From Clostridia bacterium (GTDB taxonomy: Bacteria; Bacillota_A; Clostridia; Oscillospirales; CAG-272), in contig JAFTSQ010000025.1 of NCBI GenBank assembly GCA_017467205.1, positions 62,001 through 126,000 of the forward strand: a stretch of 64,000 bases of DNA, read 5' to 3'. The position numbers and the translations under genes are program-made. Shown in pieces: positions 1 through 7,853 of this stretch. Positions within the stretch are counted from its first letter, which is position 1, and each line of letters opens with the position of its first letter. A model generated the notes under the pieces. The model saw only the letters and a program-made list of their open reading frames with translations. It did not search any database and was not told the DNA's origin.

Positions 1-595
1 CCATCGTGGCGAATATCTGCGAGTCGTTTCCGCTGTAAAGCGGCAAATCCTCACCGAGCGTGGCTATCTCGACAAGCCTGTCGACTGAGTCGCCCGCCTC
101 CTTGATTCCCGATATCATCTCGTGCCTTGAGAGACGCTCAAGCTGGCTTAAGGTTAGGTTCACTCCGGTGCGCGACGGAACGTTATAAAGTAACACGGGT
201 ACGGGGCTTGCATCCGCAATTTCAAGATAATGGCGCACAACGCCCTCGTGTGTTCCTTTGTTGTAATAGGGGGTAACGACCAGCACTCCGTCGCACCCGA
301 TAGCCCCCGCCTCCTTCGTGTGAGCGACGGCACAGCGGGTGTCGTTCGTGCCAGTGCCGAAAATGAGCTTGCATCGCCCGTTTATGTGCTCGCGGCATTT
401 GCCGTAGAGCTCGTATCGCTCGGTGAGCGAGAGAGTTGCCGCCTCGCCCGTCGTTCCGCCAACCACGAGCGCGTCAATCCCCGCCGCTATCTGTCCGTCT
501 ATCAGCCTGAAAAGTGACGGATAGTCTATCTCGCCACTTGCAAACGGTGTTATAAGCGCGGTGGCAGTACCGCTGAAAATTATCTGCTTTTTCAT
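1..595 (-). CDS. dapA: 4-hydroxy-tetrahydrodipicolinate synthase, 3' end outside window
   Basis: The first 198 codons are present; the rest lies beyond the left edge. DapA condenses pyruvate with aspartate semialdehyde in the lysine/diaminopimelate pathway in the cytoplasm. The reading MKKQIIFSGTATALITPF, then GGTTGEAATLS, GTGTNDT, VVTPYYNKG, LYNVPSRTG and GIKEAGD is the class I aldolase DapA pattern: the TTGE substrate loop, the YNVPxRTG tyrosine region and the Schiff-base lysine in the GIKEA segment. The start is the ATG at 593-595. It is divergent from queA across a 138-bp gap. Related members of the family (N-acetylneuraminate lyase, KDG aldolase) are less likely because of the TTGE and NVPSRTG motifs. 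Confidence 0.93.
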   Translation of the reverse strand, partial: MKKQIIFSGTATALITPFASGEIDYPSLFRLIDGQIAAGIDALVVGGTTGEAATLSLTERYELYGKCREHINGRCKLIFGTGTNDTRCAVAHTKEAGAIGCDGVLVVTPYYNKGTHEGVVRHYLEIADASPVPVLLYNVPSRTGVNLTLSQLERLSRHEMISGIKEAGDSVDRLVEIATLGEDLPLYSGNDSQIFATM

Positions 596-613
596 TTTGT
601 TTCTGTAATGCCC

Positions 614-651
614 TTGAAAAAGTTGAATGTTTTGTGTATAATAATATACAC
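614..651 (+). promoter_or_regulatory. sigma-A promoter for queA with a dyad over the -10
   Basis: TTGAAA at 614-619 and TATAAT at 637-642 are separated by 17 bp. A perfect 7-4-7 dyad, GTGTATA-ataa-TATACAC (634-651), covers the -10 and the likely start site. It could be an operator or simply AT-rich symmetry; no regulator is identified. Confidence 0.6.
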
Positions 652-733
652 ATTATTATTTTATGAAAATTTTGCGCGTTGGCGCATATGCTGCGCGCGA
701 GTGCACCCATAGGCAACAAGATGGAGATTTTGT

Positions 734-1816
734 ATGGAAAAACTCGAAAAAACTATTATTAACGATAGAATACCGACGAGCCTTGTAACTCACGATTTTT
801 ATTACGACCTGCCCGAAGAGCTCATAGCGCAAACGCCCTCTGCCGAGCGCGACGGCTGCAGACTTATGGTGATAGACAGAGAGAGGGGGACGGTTGAGGA
901 CAAGGTGTTCTCGGATATTATAGATTACTTAAATCCCGAGGATATGATAGTCGTCAACTCCTCAAAGGTCATTCCTGCGCGCCTGCTCGGCGTGAGTGAA
1001 AAGACGGGCTCGGATATCGAGCTTCTCCTTCTTCGTATGCTTGACGGCGGCGAGTGGGAAACCCTCGTGCGCCCCGGTAAGCGCGCCAAGGTCGGCGCAC
1101 GCTTCAATTTTCTTGACACCCTATATGCCGAGGTGACGGGCATAGTTGAGGGCGGAAATCGTACCGTCCGTTTTTCCTACGATACCGAAAAATACAAGAG
1201 CATCTACGAGGTGCTTGACACGGTTGGCAATATGCCACTGCCGCCGTACATAACCGAGAAGCTCAAGGATAAAAACGACTATCAGACGGTCTACGCCAAA
1301 ACCGAGGGCTCTGCCGCCGCTCCGACAGCGGGACTTCATTTTACCGAAGAGCTTATCGAGAGGATAAAGGACAAGGGCGTGGGCTTTGGCGAGGTGACCT
1401 TGCACGTTGGGCTCGGAACTTTCCGTCCCGTTAAGGTCGAGCGCATAGAGGACCACTTGATGCACGAGGAGCACTTCGTAGTCGACGAGGCTGTCGCAAA
1501 TGAGATAAATCGCCGCCGCGCAAACGGCGGAAGAATAATAGCCGTTGGAACGACCTCCTGCCGCGTGCTTGAGAGCGCGTCGGACGAGGGTGGCAGTATT
1601 GCTCCGATGTCGGCGGAAACCGGAATTTTCATCTACCCCGGCTACACCTTCAAGGCAACAGACGCCCTGATAACCAATTTCCACCTCCCCGAAAGCACTC
1701 TTATAATGCTCGTCAGTGCCTTTGCAGGCAAAGAGCTTACTATGGATGCTTATAAAAAAGCGGTGGAGGAGAGGTATCGGTTCTTTTCTTTCGGCGATGC
1801 GATGCTGATTGTATAA
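734..1816 (+). CDS. queA: tRNA preQ1(34) S-adenosylmethionine ribosyltransferase-isomerase
   Basis: QueA transfers and isomerises the ribosyl group of S-adenosylmethionine onto preQ1 at position 34 of tRNAs with GUN anticodons, giving epoxyqueuosine. The 360-residue protein has the family landmarks: [15 protein letters not shown] near the N terminus, [14 protein letters not shown] near residue 75, [10 protein letters not shown] near residue 200 and [18 protein letters not shown] near residue 315. The ATG at 734 follows GGAG by about 7 nt; it gives roughly 17 residues more than many QueA proteins, which tends to be harmless variation. No other queuosine gene is in the window and no preQ1 riboswitch was recognised in the leader. 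Confidence 0.95.
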   Translation: MEKLEKTIINDRIPTSLVTHDFYYDLPEELIAQTPSAERDGCRLMVIDRERGTVEDKVFSDIIDYLNPEDMIVVNSSKVIPARLLGVSEKTGSDIELLLLRMLDGGEWETLVRPGKRAKVGARFNFLDTLYAEVTGIVEGGNRTVRFSYDTEKYKSIYEVLDTVGNMPLPPYITEKLKDKNDYQTVYAKTEGSAAAPTAGLHFTEELIERIKDKGVGFGEVTLHVGLGTFRPVKVERIEDHLMHEEHFVVDEAVANEINRRRANGGRIIAVGTTSCRVLESASDEGGSIAPMSAETGIFIYPGYTFKATDALITNFHLPESTLIMLVSAFAGKELTMDAYKKAVEERYRFFSFGDAMLIV

Positions 1817-1841
1817 ATCGTCCAATACTGCGTTAAAACTT

Positions 1842-2074
1842 CGACTCGGTCAAATCGCCGTAGGTAACTACGGCTTCATTTCCCTCGCTTGTTTTGCCTT
1901 GTCTTGAACGATTTCTCCTAATCAGCAAGCAGCTGAACTTTGACTGATACCGCATTAAAGCTTCGTTGCCGCTCGACTCGGTCAAATCGCCGTAGGTAAC
2001 TACGGCTTCATTTCCCTTGCTTGTTTTGCCTTGTCTTGAACGATTTCTCCTAATCAGCAAGTAGCTGAACTTTG
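1842..2074. repeat. two near-identical 101-bp direct repeats, each with a small hairpin
   Basis: The unit at 1842-1942 recurs at 1974-2074 (period 132 bp) with only a couple of substitutions. Each copy contains the perfect hairpin GCCGTAG-gtaa-CTACGGC. The DNA between the copies repeats part of the sequence just before copy 1 in degenerate form. The 372-bp queA-rlmA gap holds this array followed by the element at 2098-2176; I see no gene in it. Confidence 0.85.
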
Positions 2075-2097
2075 GCAAATAGATAATAGTGAAAAAC

Positions 2098-2176
2098 GAA
2101 GATTTTCGCCGACTGCGAAAATCAACCGAAATTATTCATTATTCACCATTCACCATTCATTATTCATTTTCAACCA
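2098..2176. repeat. hairpin plus short ATTATTCA/CCATTCA tandem tract
   Basis: A perfect 9-bp hairpin, GATTTTCGC-cgact-GCGAAAATC, at about 2101-2123 is followed by a tract of TTATTCATTATTCACC-like short repeats to about 2170. Similar low-complexity CATT tracts are widespread in clostridial genomes, which supports a repetitive, MITE-like origin. It lies directly upstream of the rlmA ribosome site. Confidence 0.5.
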
Positions 2177-2188
2177 TTCGAGGTCATT

Positions 2189-3007
2189 ATGATATTTATC
2201 TGCCCGAAATGCAAAGGTGCGCTGAATGAGCGCGGCGGCTCTGCCGTCTGCGAGTGCGGTCACAGCTTTGACCGTGCTAAAGAGGGGTACTATAATCTTC
2301 TTTTATCTATGAGCGCGGGCAATCACGGCGACAGTCGCGAGATGGTAGAGTCCCGTCGCAGCTTTCTTTCGCTCGGGCATTACGCACCTCTTGCCGAAGC
2401 GGTTGCCGATTTTGCCGACAAATATATGAAAAGCGGCACGGTCCTCGTCGACCAAGGGTGCGGCGAAGGGTATTATACCGAAATCGTTGCACGAAGGCTA
2501 AATTGTGGCGAGGGTGGCAGGCGTGTCGCGGGATTTGACATATCCAAGGATGCGACACGGCGCGCGGCAAAGCGAGTACGCGGTGCTGATTTCGCGGTAG
2601 CGAGCGCATACCACACGCCTTTGGCTGACGGGAGCGTCGACGGCTTTATGAACGTGTTTTCGCCCCTGGCGCTTGAGGAAACCTTGCGTGCGCTTGCCCA
2701 GGGCGGAATACTCATTATGGCGATACCCGAGCGCCGCCACCTCTACTCCTTAAAGGCGTGCGTCTATGACGAGCCGTACGAGAACGAGCCGGAGGACTTT
2801 ATGCTTGAGGGGCTTTCGCTTATTGACGAAAAAGAGCTTTCGTACACCTTCAAGCTTGCCTCGAACACGGAAATCAAATCGCTATTCAATATGACCCCCT
2901 ATTCACAAAGAACGAGCGAGCGCGACAGAGAAAAGCTCGAGCGCATAAGCTCGCTTGACGTAGACGCGCATTTCAGAGTTTTAGTATACAGAAAAAATCG
3001 GAGATAA
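2189..3007 (+). CDS. rlmA: 23S rRNA (guanine-N1)-methyltransferase, RlmA family
   Basis: The 272-residue protein opens with a zinc ribbon (FICPKCKGAL then CECGHSFDRA: CxxC...CxxxH) followed by the family signature EGYYNLLL. Next comes a Rossmann SAM-binding domain with the glycine motif VDQGCGEGYYT near residue 88 and a later NVFSPLA segment. This layout matches RlmA(I)/RrmA, which methylates N1 of a guanine in 23S rRNA helix 35. GAGGT precedes the ATG. The gene ends one nucleotide before ruvX, so the two are almost certainly co-transcribed. RlmA(II)/TlrB is the alternative paralogue; the exact target guanine cannot be assigned from sequence alone. Confidence 0.88.
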   Translation: MIFICPKCKGALNERGGSAVCECGHSFDRAKEGYYNLLLSMSAGNHGDSREMVESRRSFLSLGHYAPLAEAVADFADKYMKSGTVLVDQGCGEGYYTEIVARRLNCGEGGRRVAGFDISKDATRRAAKRVRGADFAVASAYHTPLADGSVDGFMNVFSPLALEETLRALAQGGILIMAIPERRHLYSLKACVYDEPYENEPEDFMLEGLSLIDEKELSYTFKLASNTEIKSLFNMTPYSQRTSERDREKLERISSLDVDAHFRVLVYRKNRR

Positions 3008-3008
3008 T

Positions 3009-3440
3009 ATGGATGTAAAGCACGGAAAATATCTCGCCGTTGACTACGGCGACGTTCGCACCGGCCTTGCCGACTGCGACCCATCGGGGCTCATAGCCGG
3101 CGGTATCGGCACTATCAAGCCCGGCGGAATGAGAAATACTGCCGTCAAGGTCGCCGATGTGGCGCACTCTCGCGGCTGTGTGAAAATAATAATTGGGCTC
3201 CCGAAGAATATGGACGGCACGGAGGGTGAGCGCGCGGGCGTTGTGCGCGCCTTTGCCGATATTCTCTCGACGCTCACCGATATACCGATAGATTTTTATG
3301 ACGAGAGAATGACCACTATGGTTGCCAACCGTTTTCTTGGTGAAACGGGAGCTTTCGGAAAGAAAAGAAAAGAAGTTGTTGACACGCTCTCGGCGGAGAT
3401 AATTCTTCAAAATTACCTCGACCGCGAACGGAAAAAATAA
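3009..3440 (+). CDS. ruvX: YqgF/RuvX-type RNase H-fold nuclease (putative Holliday junction resolvase)
   Basis: The 143-residue protein starts its fold with LAVDYGDVRTGLA, containing the catalytic aspartate of the RNase H-like strand, then IIIGLPKNMDG and the FYDERMTT motif, and ends with a VVDTLSAEIILQNYL helix carrying the last acidic residue. These are the YqgF signatures. The family is essential in many bacteria and is linked to pre-16S rRNA 5' processing as well as to junction resolution. Its ribosome site overlaps the end of rlmA and the spacing is one base, so translation is probably coupled. Confidence 0.92.
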   Translation: MDVKHGKYLAVDYGDVRTGLADCDPSGLIAGGIGTIKPGGMRNTAVKVADVAHSRGCVKIIIGLPKNMDGTEGERAGVVRAFADILSTLTDIPIDFYDERMTTMVANRFLGETGAFGKKRKEVVDTLSAEIILQNYLDRERKK

Positions 3441-3461
3441 TTTATTTCGCGAGGTACAGTT

Positions 3462-4541
3462 ATGGACGAAAATGTAAAGAGGGGTGGGGGCGTGCGCGCT
3501 TTTCTCGATAAAAAGGGCGTAACTCTTTCTCCAAAGGTTTATTTTGTGGACGCGATGGGCGCGATGGCGCTCGGACTTTTTGCGTCACTTCTTATGGGCA
3601 CGATTTTCGGAACGCTTGCAACCTACATAAAGATTGGGTATCTTTCGAGCATCGCCGCCTTTTGCAAGGCCGCGACGGGCGTCGTTCTCGGCATTTCGGT
3701 TGCCCATTCCTTGAAAGCTCCGCCGCTGGTTATGTTTGCCGCAGGCGCTGTCGGTATGTGCGGCAACGATATGGCAACGACCTTCTTCCTTCACGGAGCG
3801 GAGCGCTCGGTTACCGCAGGCCCTGCGGGCGCGTTCCTCTGTGCGCTCGTGGCTGTTGAGGTCGGAAAGCTCGTTTCCAAACAAACCAAGGTTGATATTC
3901 TCGTGACCCCTGCGGTCACGGTTGCCGTCGGAGTCGGTGTGGCGTATCTTGTATGCCCCGTGACCTCATACGCGGTTTATTGGACAAGCTATTTTATCGA
4001 CTACGCAACGACCGCACTGCCGTTCCTTATGGGTATAATTATCTCGGTCGTGACGGGCGTGATACTGACTTTGCCGATAAGCTCTGCCGCAATCTGCTCG
4101 ATGATAGGAATCAGCGGAATAGCGGGCGGCGCGGCGGTGGTTGGCTGCTGTGCTCAAATGGTGGGCTTTGCGGTTATCTCCTTCCGCGAGAACCGCTGGG
4201 GCGGACTCGTCGCACAGGGACTCGGTACTTCAATGCTCCAGATGGGCAACATTATAAAGAACCCGAGGATATGGATACCCGCGACCCTCGCATCTGCTAT
4301 TACAGGCCCTATCTCAACCTGCCTCTTCAAGCTTGAGTGCACGGGTGTCAGCGCGGGAATGGGAACCTGCGGCCTCGTCGGCCCTATCGGAGTGCTCTCG
4401 GATATGGGCGCAACTCCTATGAGCATATTCGGAATTCTTCTCCTTTGCTTCATTCTTCCGGCTATACTCTCTCTTGCTTTTTCGGAGCTTCTTCGCCACG
4501 TCGGCTGGATAAAGCCGGGCGATATGAAGCTTGAGCTTTAA
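3462..4541 (+). CDS. PTS EIIC-like membrane protein (PfoR-type)
   Basis: The 359-residue integral membrane protein has about ten hydrophobic segments and glycine-rich loops such as AAGAVGMCGNDMATTFF, SSAAICSMIGISGIAGGAAVVGC and CGLVGPIGVLSDMG. These match the stand-alone EIIC-like family that includes Clostridium perfringens PfoR. Such proteins lack EIIA and EIIB domains, and neither is nearby, so phosphotransferase sugar transport should not be assumed; a transport or regulatory role is open. It sits between ruvX and pncB in the same orientation with a 32-bp gap on its downstream side, consistent with one transcript. Function is uncertain; family placement is moderately secure. Confidence 0.7.
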   Translation: MDENVKRGGGVRAFLDKKGVTLSPKVYFVDAMGAMALGLFASLLMGTIFGTLATYIKIGYLSSIAAFCKAATGVVLGISVAHSLKAPPLVMFAAGAVGMCGNDMATTFFLHGAERSVTAGPAGAFLCALVAVEVGKLVSKQTKVDILVTPAVTVAVGVGVAYLVCPVTSYAVYWTSYFIDYATTALPFLMGIIISVVTGVILTLPISSAAICSMIGISGIAGGAAVVGCCAQMVGFAVISFRENRWGGLVAQGLGTSMLQMGNIIKNPRIWIPATLASAITGPISTCLFKLECTGVSAGMGTCGLVGPIGVLSDMGATPMSIFGILLLCFILPAILSLAFSELLRHVGWIKPGDMKLEL

Positions 4542-4573
4542 GACCTGATACACAGAAAGGAAAGGGTACAAAA

Positions 4574-6016
4574 ATGGCTAACATCAATAACACCTTGCTT
4601 TGCGATTTCTACGAGCTTACTATGGCAAACGGCTACTACGAGCTCGGAAAGGGCGACGAGATCGCCTACTTCGACGTCTTCTTCAGAAAAGTTCCCGATA
4701 ACGGCGGATTCGCTATTGCCGCAGGACTCTCGCAGGTTATAGACTACATAAAGACGCTCAAATTCACCCCCGACGATATAGAATTTCTCCGCTCGAAAAA
4801 TATGTTCAGCGAGGGATTTCTCGACTATCTTTCCACCTTCCGCTTTACAGGCGATATATACGCCGTTCCCGAAGGCACGCCTATCTTCCCCGGCGAGCCC
4901 TTTATGACCGTGCGCGCACCGTCGATACAGGCGCAGTTTATCGAAACCTTTATCCTTCTTTCGCTCAACCACCAGTCGCTTATTGCCACCAAGGCAAACC
5001 GCGTCGTTCGCGCGGCGCAGGGCAGGGCTGTTGCGGAGTTCGGCTCGCGCAGGGCGCAGGGCGCTGACGGCGCGGTTCTCGGCGCTCGTGCGGCATATAT
5101 CGGCGGCTGCTCCGCCACCGCCTGCACAATCTCCGACCGCGACTACGCCATTCCCGCTACGGGAACTATGGCGCATTCCTGGGTGCAGATGTTTGATAAC
5201 GAGTACGACGCATTCGTTTCCTACTGCAAGATATACCCGAACAACGCAACCCTCCTCGTTGATACCTACGACGTATTGAAAAGCGGCGTTCCCAACGCTA
5301 TCCGCGCCTTCAAGGAGGTGCTTTTGCCGCAGGGAATTACGAAGTGCGGTATCCGTCTTGACTCCGGTGATATAACCTATCTTTCGAAGAAGGCGCGCAA
5401 GATGCTTGACGAGGCAGGACTTACCGAATGCAAGATAACCGTTTCCAACTCGCTTGACGAGAATATCATCCGCGATATAATCCTTCAGGGCGCGAAGATT
5501 GACGCCTTCGGTGTCGGTGAGCGACTCATAACGGCGAAATCGAATCCCGTCTTCGGCGGCGTTTATAAGCTCGTCGCAAAGGAGGAGGGCGGAGTCGTCG
5601 TTCCCAAGATAAAAATTTCCGAGAATCCCGAAAAGGTCACCAACCCCCATTTCAAAAAGGTTTACAGAATCTACGATAACGAAACCGGCACGGCGATAGC
5701 CGACCTTATGTGCGTCTTTGACGAGGTTATAGATACGACGAAGCCGCTTGAGATATTCGACCCCGTTGAAACCTGGAAAAAGAAGGTCTGCGAAAACTAC
5801 ACTCTTCGCGAGCTGCTCGTTCCTATCTTCAAGGACGGTGAGTGCGTTTACGAAACTCCGCATATCGCCGATATCCGCGACTACTGTATGAAGGAAATCG
5901 ACACCCTCTGGGAAGAGGTTAAGCGCTTTGAGAATCCTCACCGCTACTACGTCGACCTTTCCGAAAAGCTCTGGAATATCAAGCGCGACCTGCTTGTAAA
6001 CCGCGGCAAAAAGTAA
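4574..6016 (+). CDS. pncB: nicotinate phosphoribosyltransferase
   Basis: The enzyme joins nicotinate to PRPP to give nicotinate mononucleotide in the NAD salvage (Preiss-Handler) pathway. The 480-residue product has the family segments LLCDFYELTMANGYY at the N terminus, EFGSRRAQG near residue 155, ATGTMAHSWVQMF near residue 195, LLVDTYDVLKSG and IRLDSGDI near residue 260. The last two are the phosphate and ribose binding regions. Length fits the long Gram-positive type. A GAAAGGAAAGG ribosome site precedes the ATG. It is followed 20 bp downstream by ansA. Confidence 0.96.
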   Translation: MANINNTLLCDFYELTMANGYYELGKGDEIAYFDVFFRKVPDNGGFAIAAGLSQVIDYIKTLKFTPDDIEFLRSKNMFSEGFLDYLSTFRFTGDIYAVPEGTPIFPGEPFMTVRAPSIQAQFIETFILLSLNHQSLIATKANRVVRAAQGRAVAEFGSRRAQGADGAVLGARAAYIGGCSATACTISDRDYAIPATGTMAHSWVQMFDNEYDAFVSYCKIYPNNATLLVDTYDVLKSGVPNAIRAFKEVLLPQGITKCGIRLDSGDITYLSKKARKMLDEAGLTECKITVSNSLDENIIRDIILQGAKIDAFGVGERLITAKSNPVFGGVYKLVAKEEGGVVVPKIKISENPEKVTNPHFKKVYRIYDNETGTAIADLMCVFDEVIDTTKPLEIFDPVETWKKKVCENYTLRELLVPIFKDGECVYETPHIADIRDYCMKEIDTLWEEVKRFENPHRYYVDLSEKLWNIKRDLLVNRGKK

Positions 6017-6036
6017 AAGATTTGAGAGGAACTGTA

Positions 6037-7053
6037 ATGTCTGAAAAGGTCTGTGTAATATACACCGGCGGAACTATCGGAATGCAGAAAACGCCGCACG
6101 GGTATGCCCCTGCACCCGGATATCTCAAAACCGCGCTCGACGAGATAAGCGAGCTCGGTCGGCTTGGGATGCCGAGCTTTGACATAGTCGAGCTTACCCC
6201 GCTTCTTGACTCCTCGAACATCTCCGTTCCCGAGTGGAATAAGATAGCCGCTCTGATAGGCGAGCTCTACGACGCCTACGACGGCTTCGTCATACTTCAC
6301 GGAACGGACACTATGGCGTACACTGCCTCCGCCCTTTCCTTTATGCTCGAAGGGCTCGATAAGCCTGTCATCCTTACCGGCTCGCAGATTCCGCTTTGCG
6401 AGCTTCGCAGTGATGCGCGAGACAATCTTATCACCTCGCTTATAATAGCAGGCGACGGTGTCGTACGCGAGGTCGCGCTTTATTTCGGTGGTAGGCTCCT
6501 TCGCGGCAACCGCGCCACGAAGATAAGCGCCGATGGACTTGTTGCCTTCAAGTCGCCGAATTTTCCCCCTCTTGCCGAGGCGGGCATTACTATCAAGTAC
6601 GACAGGCGCTTGAAGGCAGAATCTCGCGAGCGTGAGCCCTTCGCGGTTCGCGCCCTCTCTTGTGTGCCTATCGGTGTTCTCAAGGTCTTTCCCGGTCTTC
6701 AGTTCGGGCTCTTTGAGAGCGTTATGACCGAGAAGCTTTCGGGCATTGTTCTTGAAACCTTCGGAACGGGCAATATTCCTACCTCGGACGGCGCGCTCCT
6801 TCCGATAATCAAAAAGGCGTTTGCCTCGGGCGGCGTCGTTGTAGTTTGCTCCCAGTGTCCGCAGGGCAGCGTTTCGCTCGGTGCTTACGAAACGAGCAGC
6901 GCGCTCAAGGAGGCAGGTGCTGTCAGCGGTATGGATATGACCACCGAGGCGGCGGTAGCGAAGCTATACTACCTCTTCTCAAAGTACGACTCGGTTGAGA
7001 AAATCAAGCAGCTTATGGAGTGCTCACTTCGGGGAGAACTCAACGAAACATAG
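6037..7053 (+). CDS. ansA: type I (cytoplasmic) L-asparaginase
   Basis: The 338-residue protein hydrolyses asparagine to aspartate and ammonia. Catalytic motif one is VIYTGGTIGM (Thr near residue 12) and motif two is HGTDTMAYTA (Thr-Asp near residue 90), followed by LTGSQIPL and the conserved DARDNL. There is no signal peptide, which favours the cytoplasmic type. The ATG at 6037 is chosen because GAGAGGA lies 6-12 nt upstream; an in-frame TTG at 6022 has no such site. It is the last gene of the run begun at rlmA and is followed by a hairpin terminator. Confidence 0.92.
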   Translation: MSEKVCVIYTGGTIGMQKTPHGYAPAPGYLKTALDEISELGRLGMPSFDIVELTPLLDSSNISVPEWNKIAALIGELYDAYDGFVILHGTDTMAYTASALSFMLEGLDKPVILTGSQIPLCELRSDARDNLITSLIIAGDGVVREVALYFGGRLLRGNRATKISADGLVAFKSPNFPPLAEAGITIKYDRRLKAESREREPFAVRALSCVPIGVLKVFPGLQFGLFESVMTEKLSGIVLETFGTGNIPTSDGALLPIIKKAFASGGVVVVCSQCPQGSVSLGAYETSSALKEAGAVSGMDMTTEAAVAKLYYLFSKYDSVEKIKQLMECSLRGELNET

Positions 7054-7103
7054 GCGTTTTTGCAAACAAAAGATTACAAAAACGGTTAAAACGGCATATT
7101 TTT

Positions 7104-7152
7104 GAATGGTGGCGCATAGCTTTTTGCAAGGAGCTTTGCGCCATTCGTTTTT
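7104..7152 (+). terminator. intrinsic terminator after ansA
   Basis: GAATGG-t-GGCGCA pairs with TGCGCCATTC around an inner AGCT...AGCT stem and is followed by GTTTTTG. Confidence 0.65.
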
Positions 7153-7184
7153 GCTCCCGAGAACAAGTAACGCCGAGGTGCTGT

Positions 7185-7658
7185 ATGAAAAGAACTTTAG
7201 CCGTCACAATCCTTCTTTCGCTCATCCTCTCGCTCGTCTCTTGTAAGGAAGAGAGGAGTGCCGACGCTCTTATGCGCGAGCTTTGCGAGGCGTACGGCTG
7301 CGGGGCGGTCGTCTATTCTCCAAGCGTTCCTGAGGGCGAGCGCGGCTATACCAACGAAGATTTTCTTTCCTCGCTTTATTCCACAGTTCCCTCGGGTGTT
7401 GAGGATTATGCGGTGGCGCTCTTATGCTCGCTTGAGTCGCATTTTGAGGTCGGCATTCTCGTTTGTAAAACCGCATACGATGCCCTCGAGGCAAGCCGCG
7501 TGTGCCTTGAGAGAATAGAGCTCGTCCGCGTTATATGCGCCAAGGATGCCGCGGCAGGCGACGGAGCGTTCGTTTTGCGGTACGGAAATACCGTCGCTTA
7601 CGCGATAGCCGAGGATAGCGAAAGCGTGAGGCGAATACTCGACGCTCTGCTTGGGTGA
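7185..7658 (+). CDS. small lipoprotein of unknown function
   Basis: The 157-residue product starts MKRTLAVTILLSLILSLVSC, a short positive N region, a hydrophobic core and a lipobox ending LVSC, so it should be lipidated at Cys20 and anchored outside the membrane. The remaining ~137 residues are an alpha/beta sequence with DYAVALLCSLESHFEVGILVC near the middle. Its size and layout resemble DUF4358-type clostridial lipoproteins, but I cannot confirm this. The ATG at 7185 follows GAGGTG; the same frame is open upstream through the ansA end and its terminator, but the lipoprotein signal fixes the start. A terminator follows. No function is proposed. Confidence 0.75.
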   Translation: MKRTLAVTILLSLILSLVSCKEERSADALMRELCEAYGCGAVVYSPSVPEGERGYTNEDFLSSLYSTVPSGVEDYAVALLCSLESHFEVGILVCKTAYDALEASRVCLERIELVRVICAKDAAAGDGAFVLRYGNTVAYAIAEDSESVRRILDALLG

Positions 7659-7699
7659 ATTTGTAAAATTTTTGTGTATGTGCAAAATACACAATTTAT

Positions 7700-7732
7700 A
7701 GCTCCGAAGCTTTGCTTTCGGGGCTTTTCTTT
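7700..7732 (+). terminator. intrinsic terminator after the lipoprotein gene
   Basis: AGCTCCGAAG pairs with CTTTCGGGGCT (one G-T pair in the stem) and is followed by a T-rich run. Confidence 0.8.
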
Positions 7733-7768
7733 TGTGCCTTATTACTAATGCGCTCGCGAGGTGCGCAC

Positions 7769-7797
7769 TTGATTTTATTTTGAAAAAAGTTTATAAT
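7769..7797 (+). promoter_or_regulatory. sigma-A promoter of the lyase pair
   Basis: TTGATT (7769-7774) and TATAAT (7792-7797) are 17 bp apart, about 56 bp before the first lyase gene, just downstream of a terminator. This makes the two lyase genes an independent operon. Confidence 0.75.
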
Positions 7798-7853
7798 ATT
7801 AGAACAAGTATTTTTTTGGCACATCCGCCCATAAGAGCGCGAAAGGAAAATAA

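Noticed and set aside
230..517. 95-codon plus-strand frame at the left end
   Set aside because: It lies antisense inside the partial dapA gene.
643..733. preQ1 riboswitch upstream of queA
   Set aside because: No CTAG-type loop with A-rich tail pairing was found in the short leader.
1842..2074. CRISPR array
   Set aside because: Only two 101-bp copies, far too long for CRISPR repeats, with a related rather than unique spacer and no cas genes.
3462..4541. Complete PTS sugar transporter
   Set aside because: No EIIA, EIIB or catabolic partner is adjacent; the protein resembles stand-alone PfoR-type EIIC-like proteins.
4538..5941. 467-codon open frame on the minus strand opposite pncB
   Set aside because: It mirrors pncB codon by codon, has no ribosome site or protein-like motifs, and arises from the biased third-position usage of the real gene.
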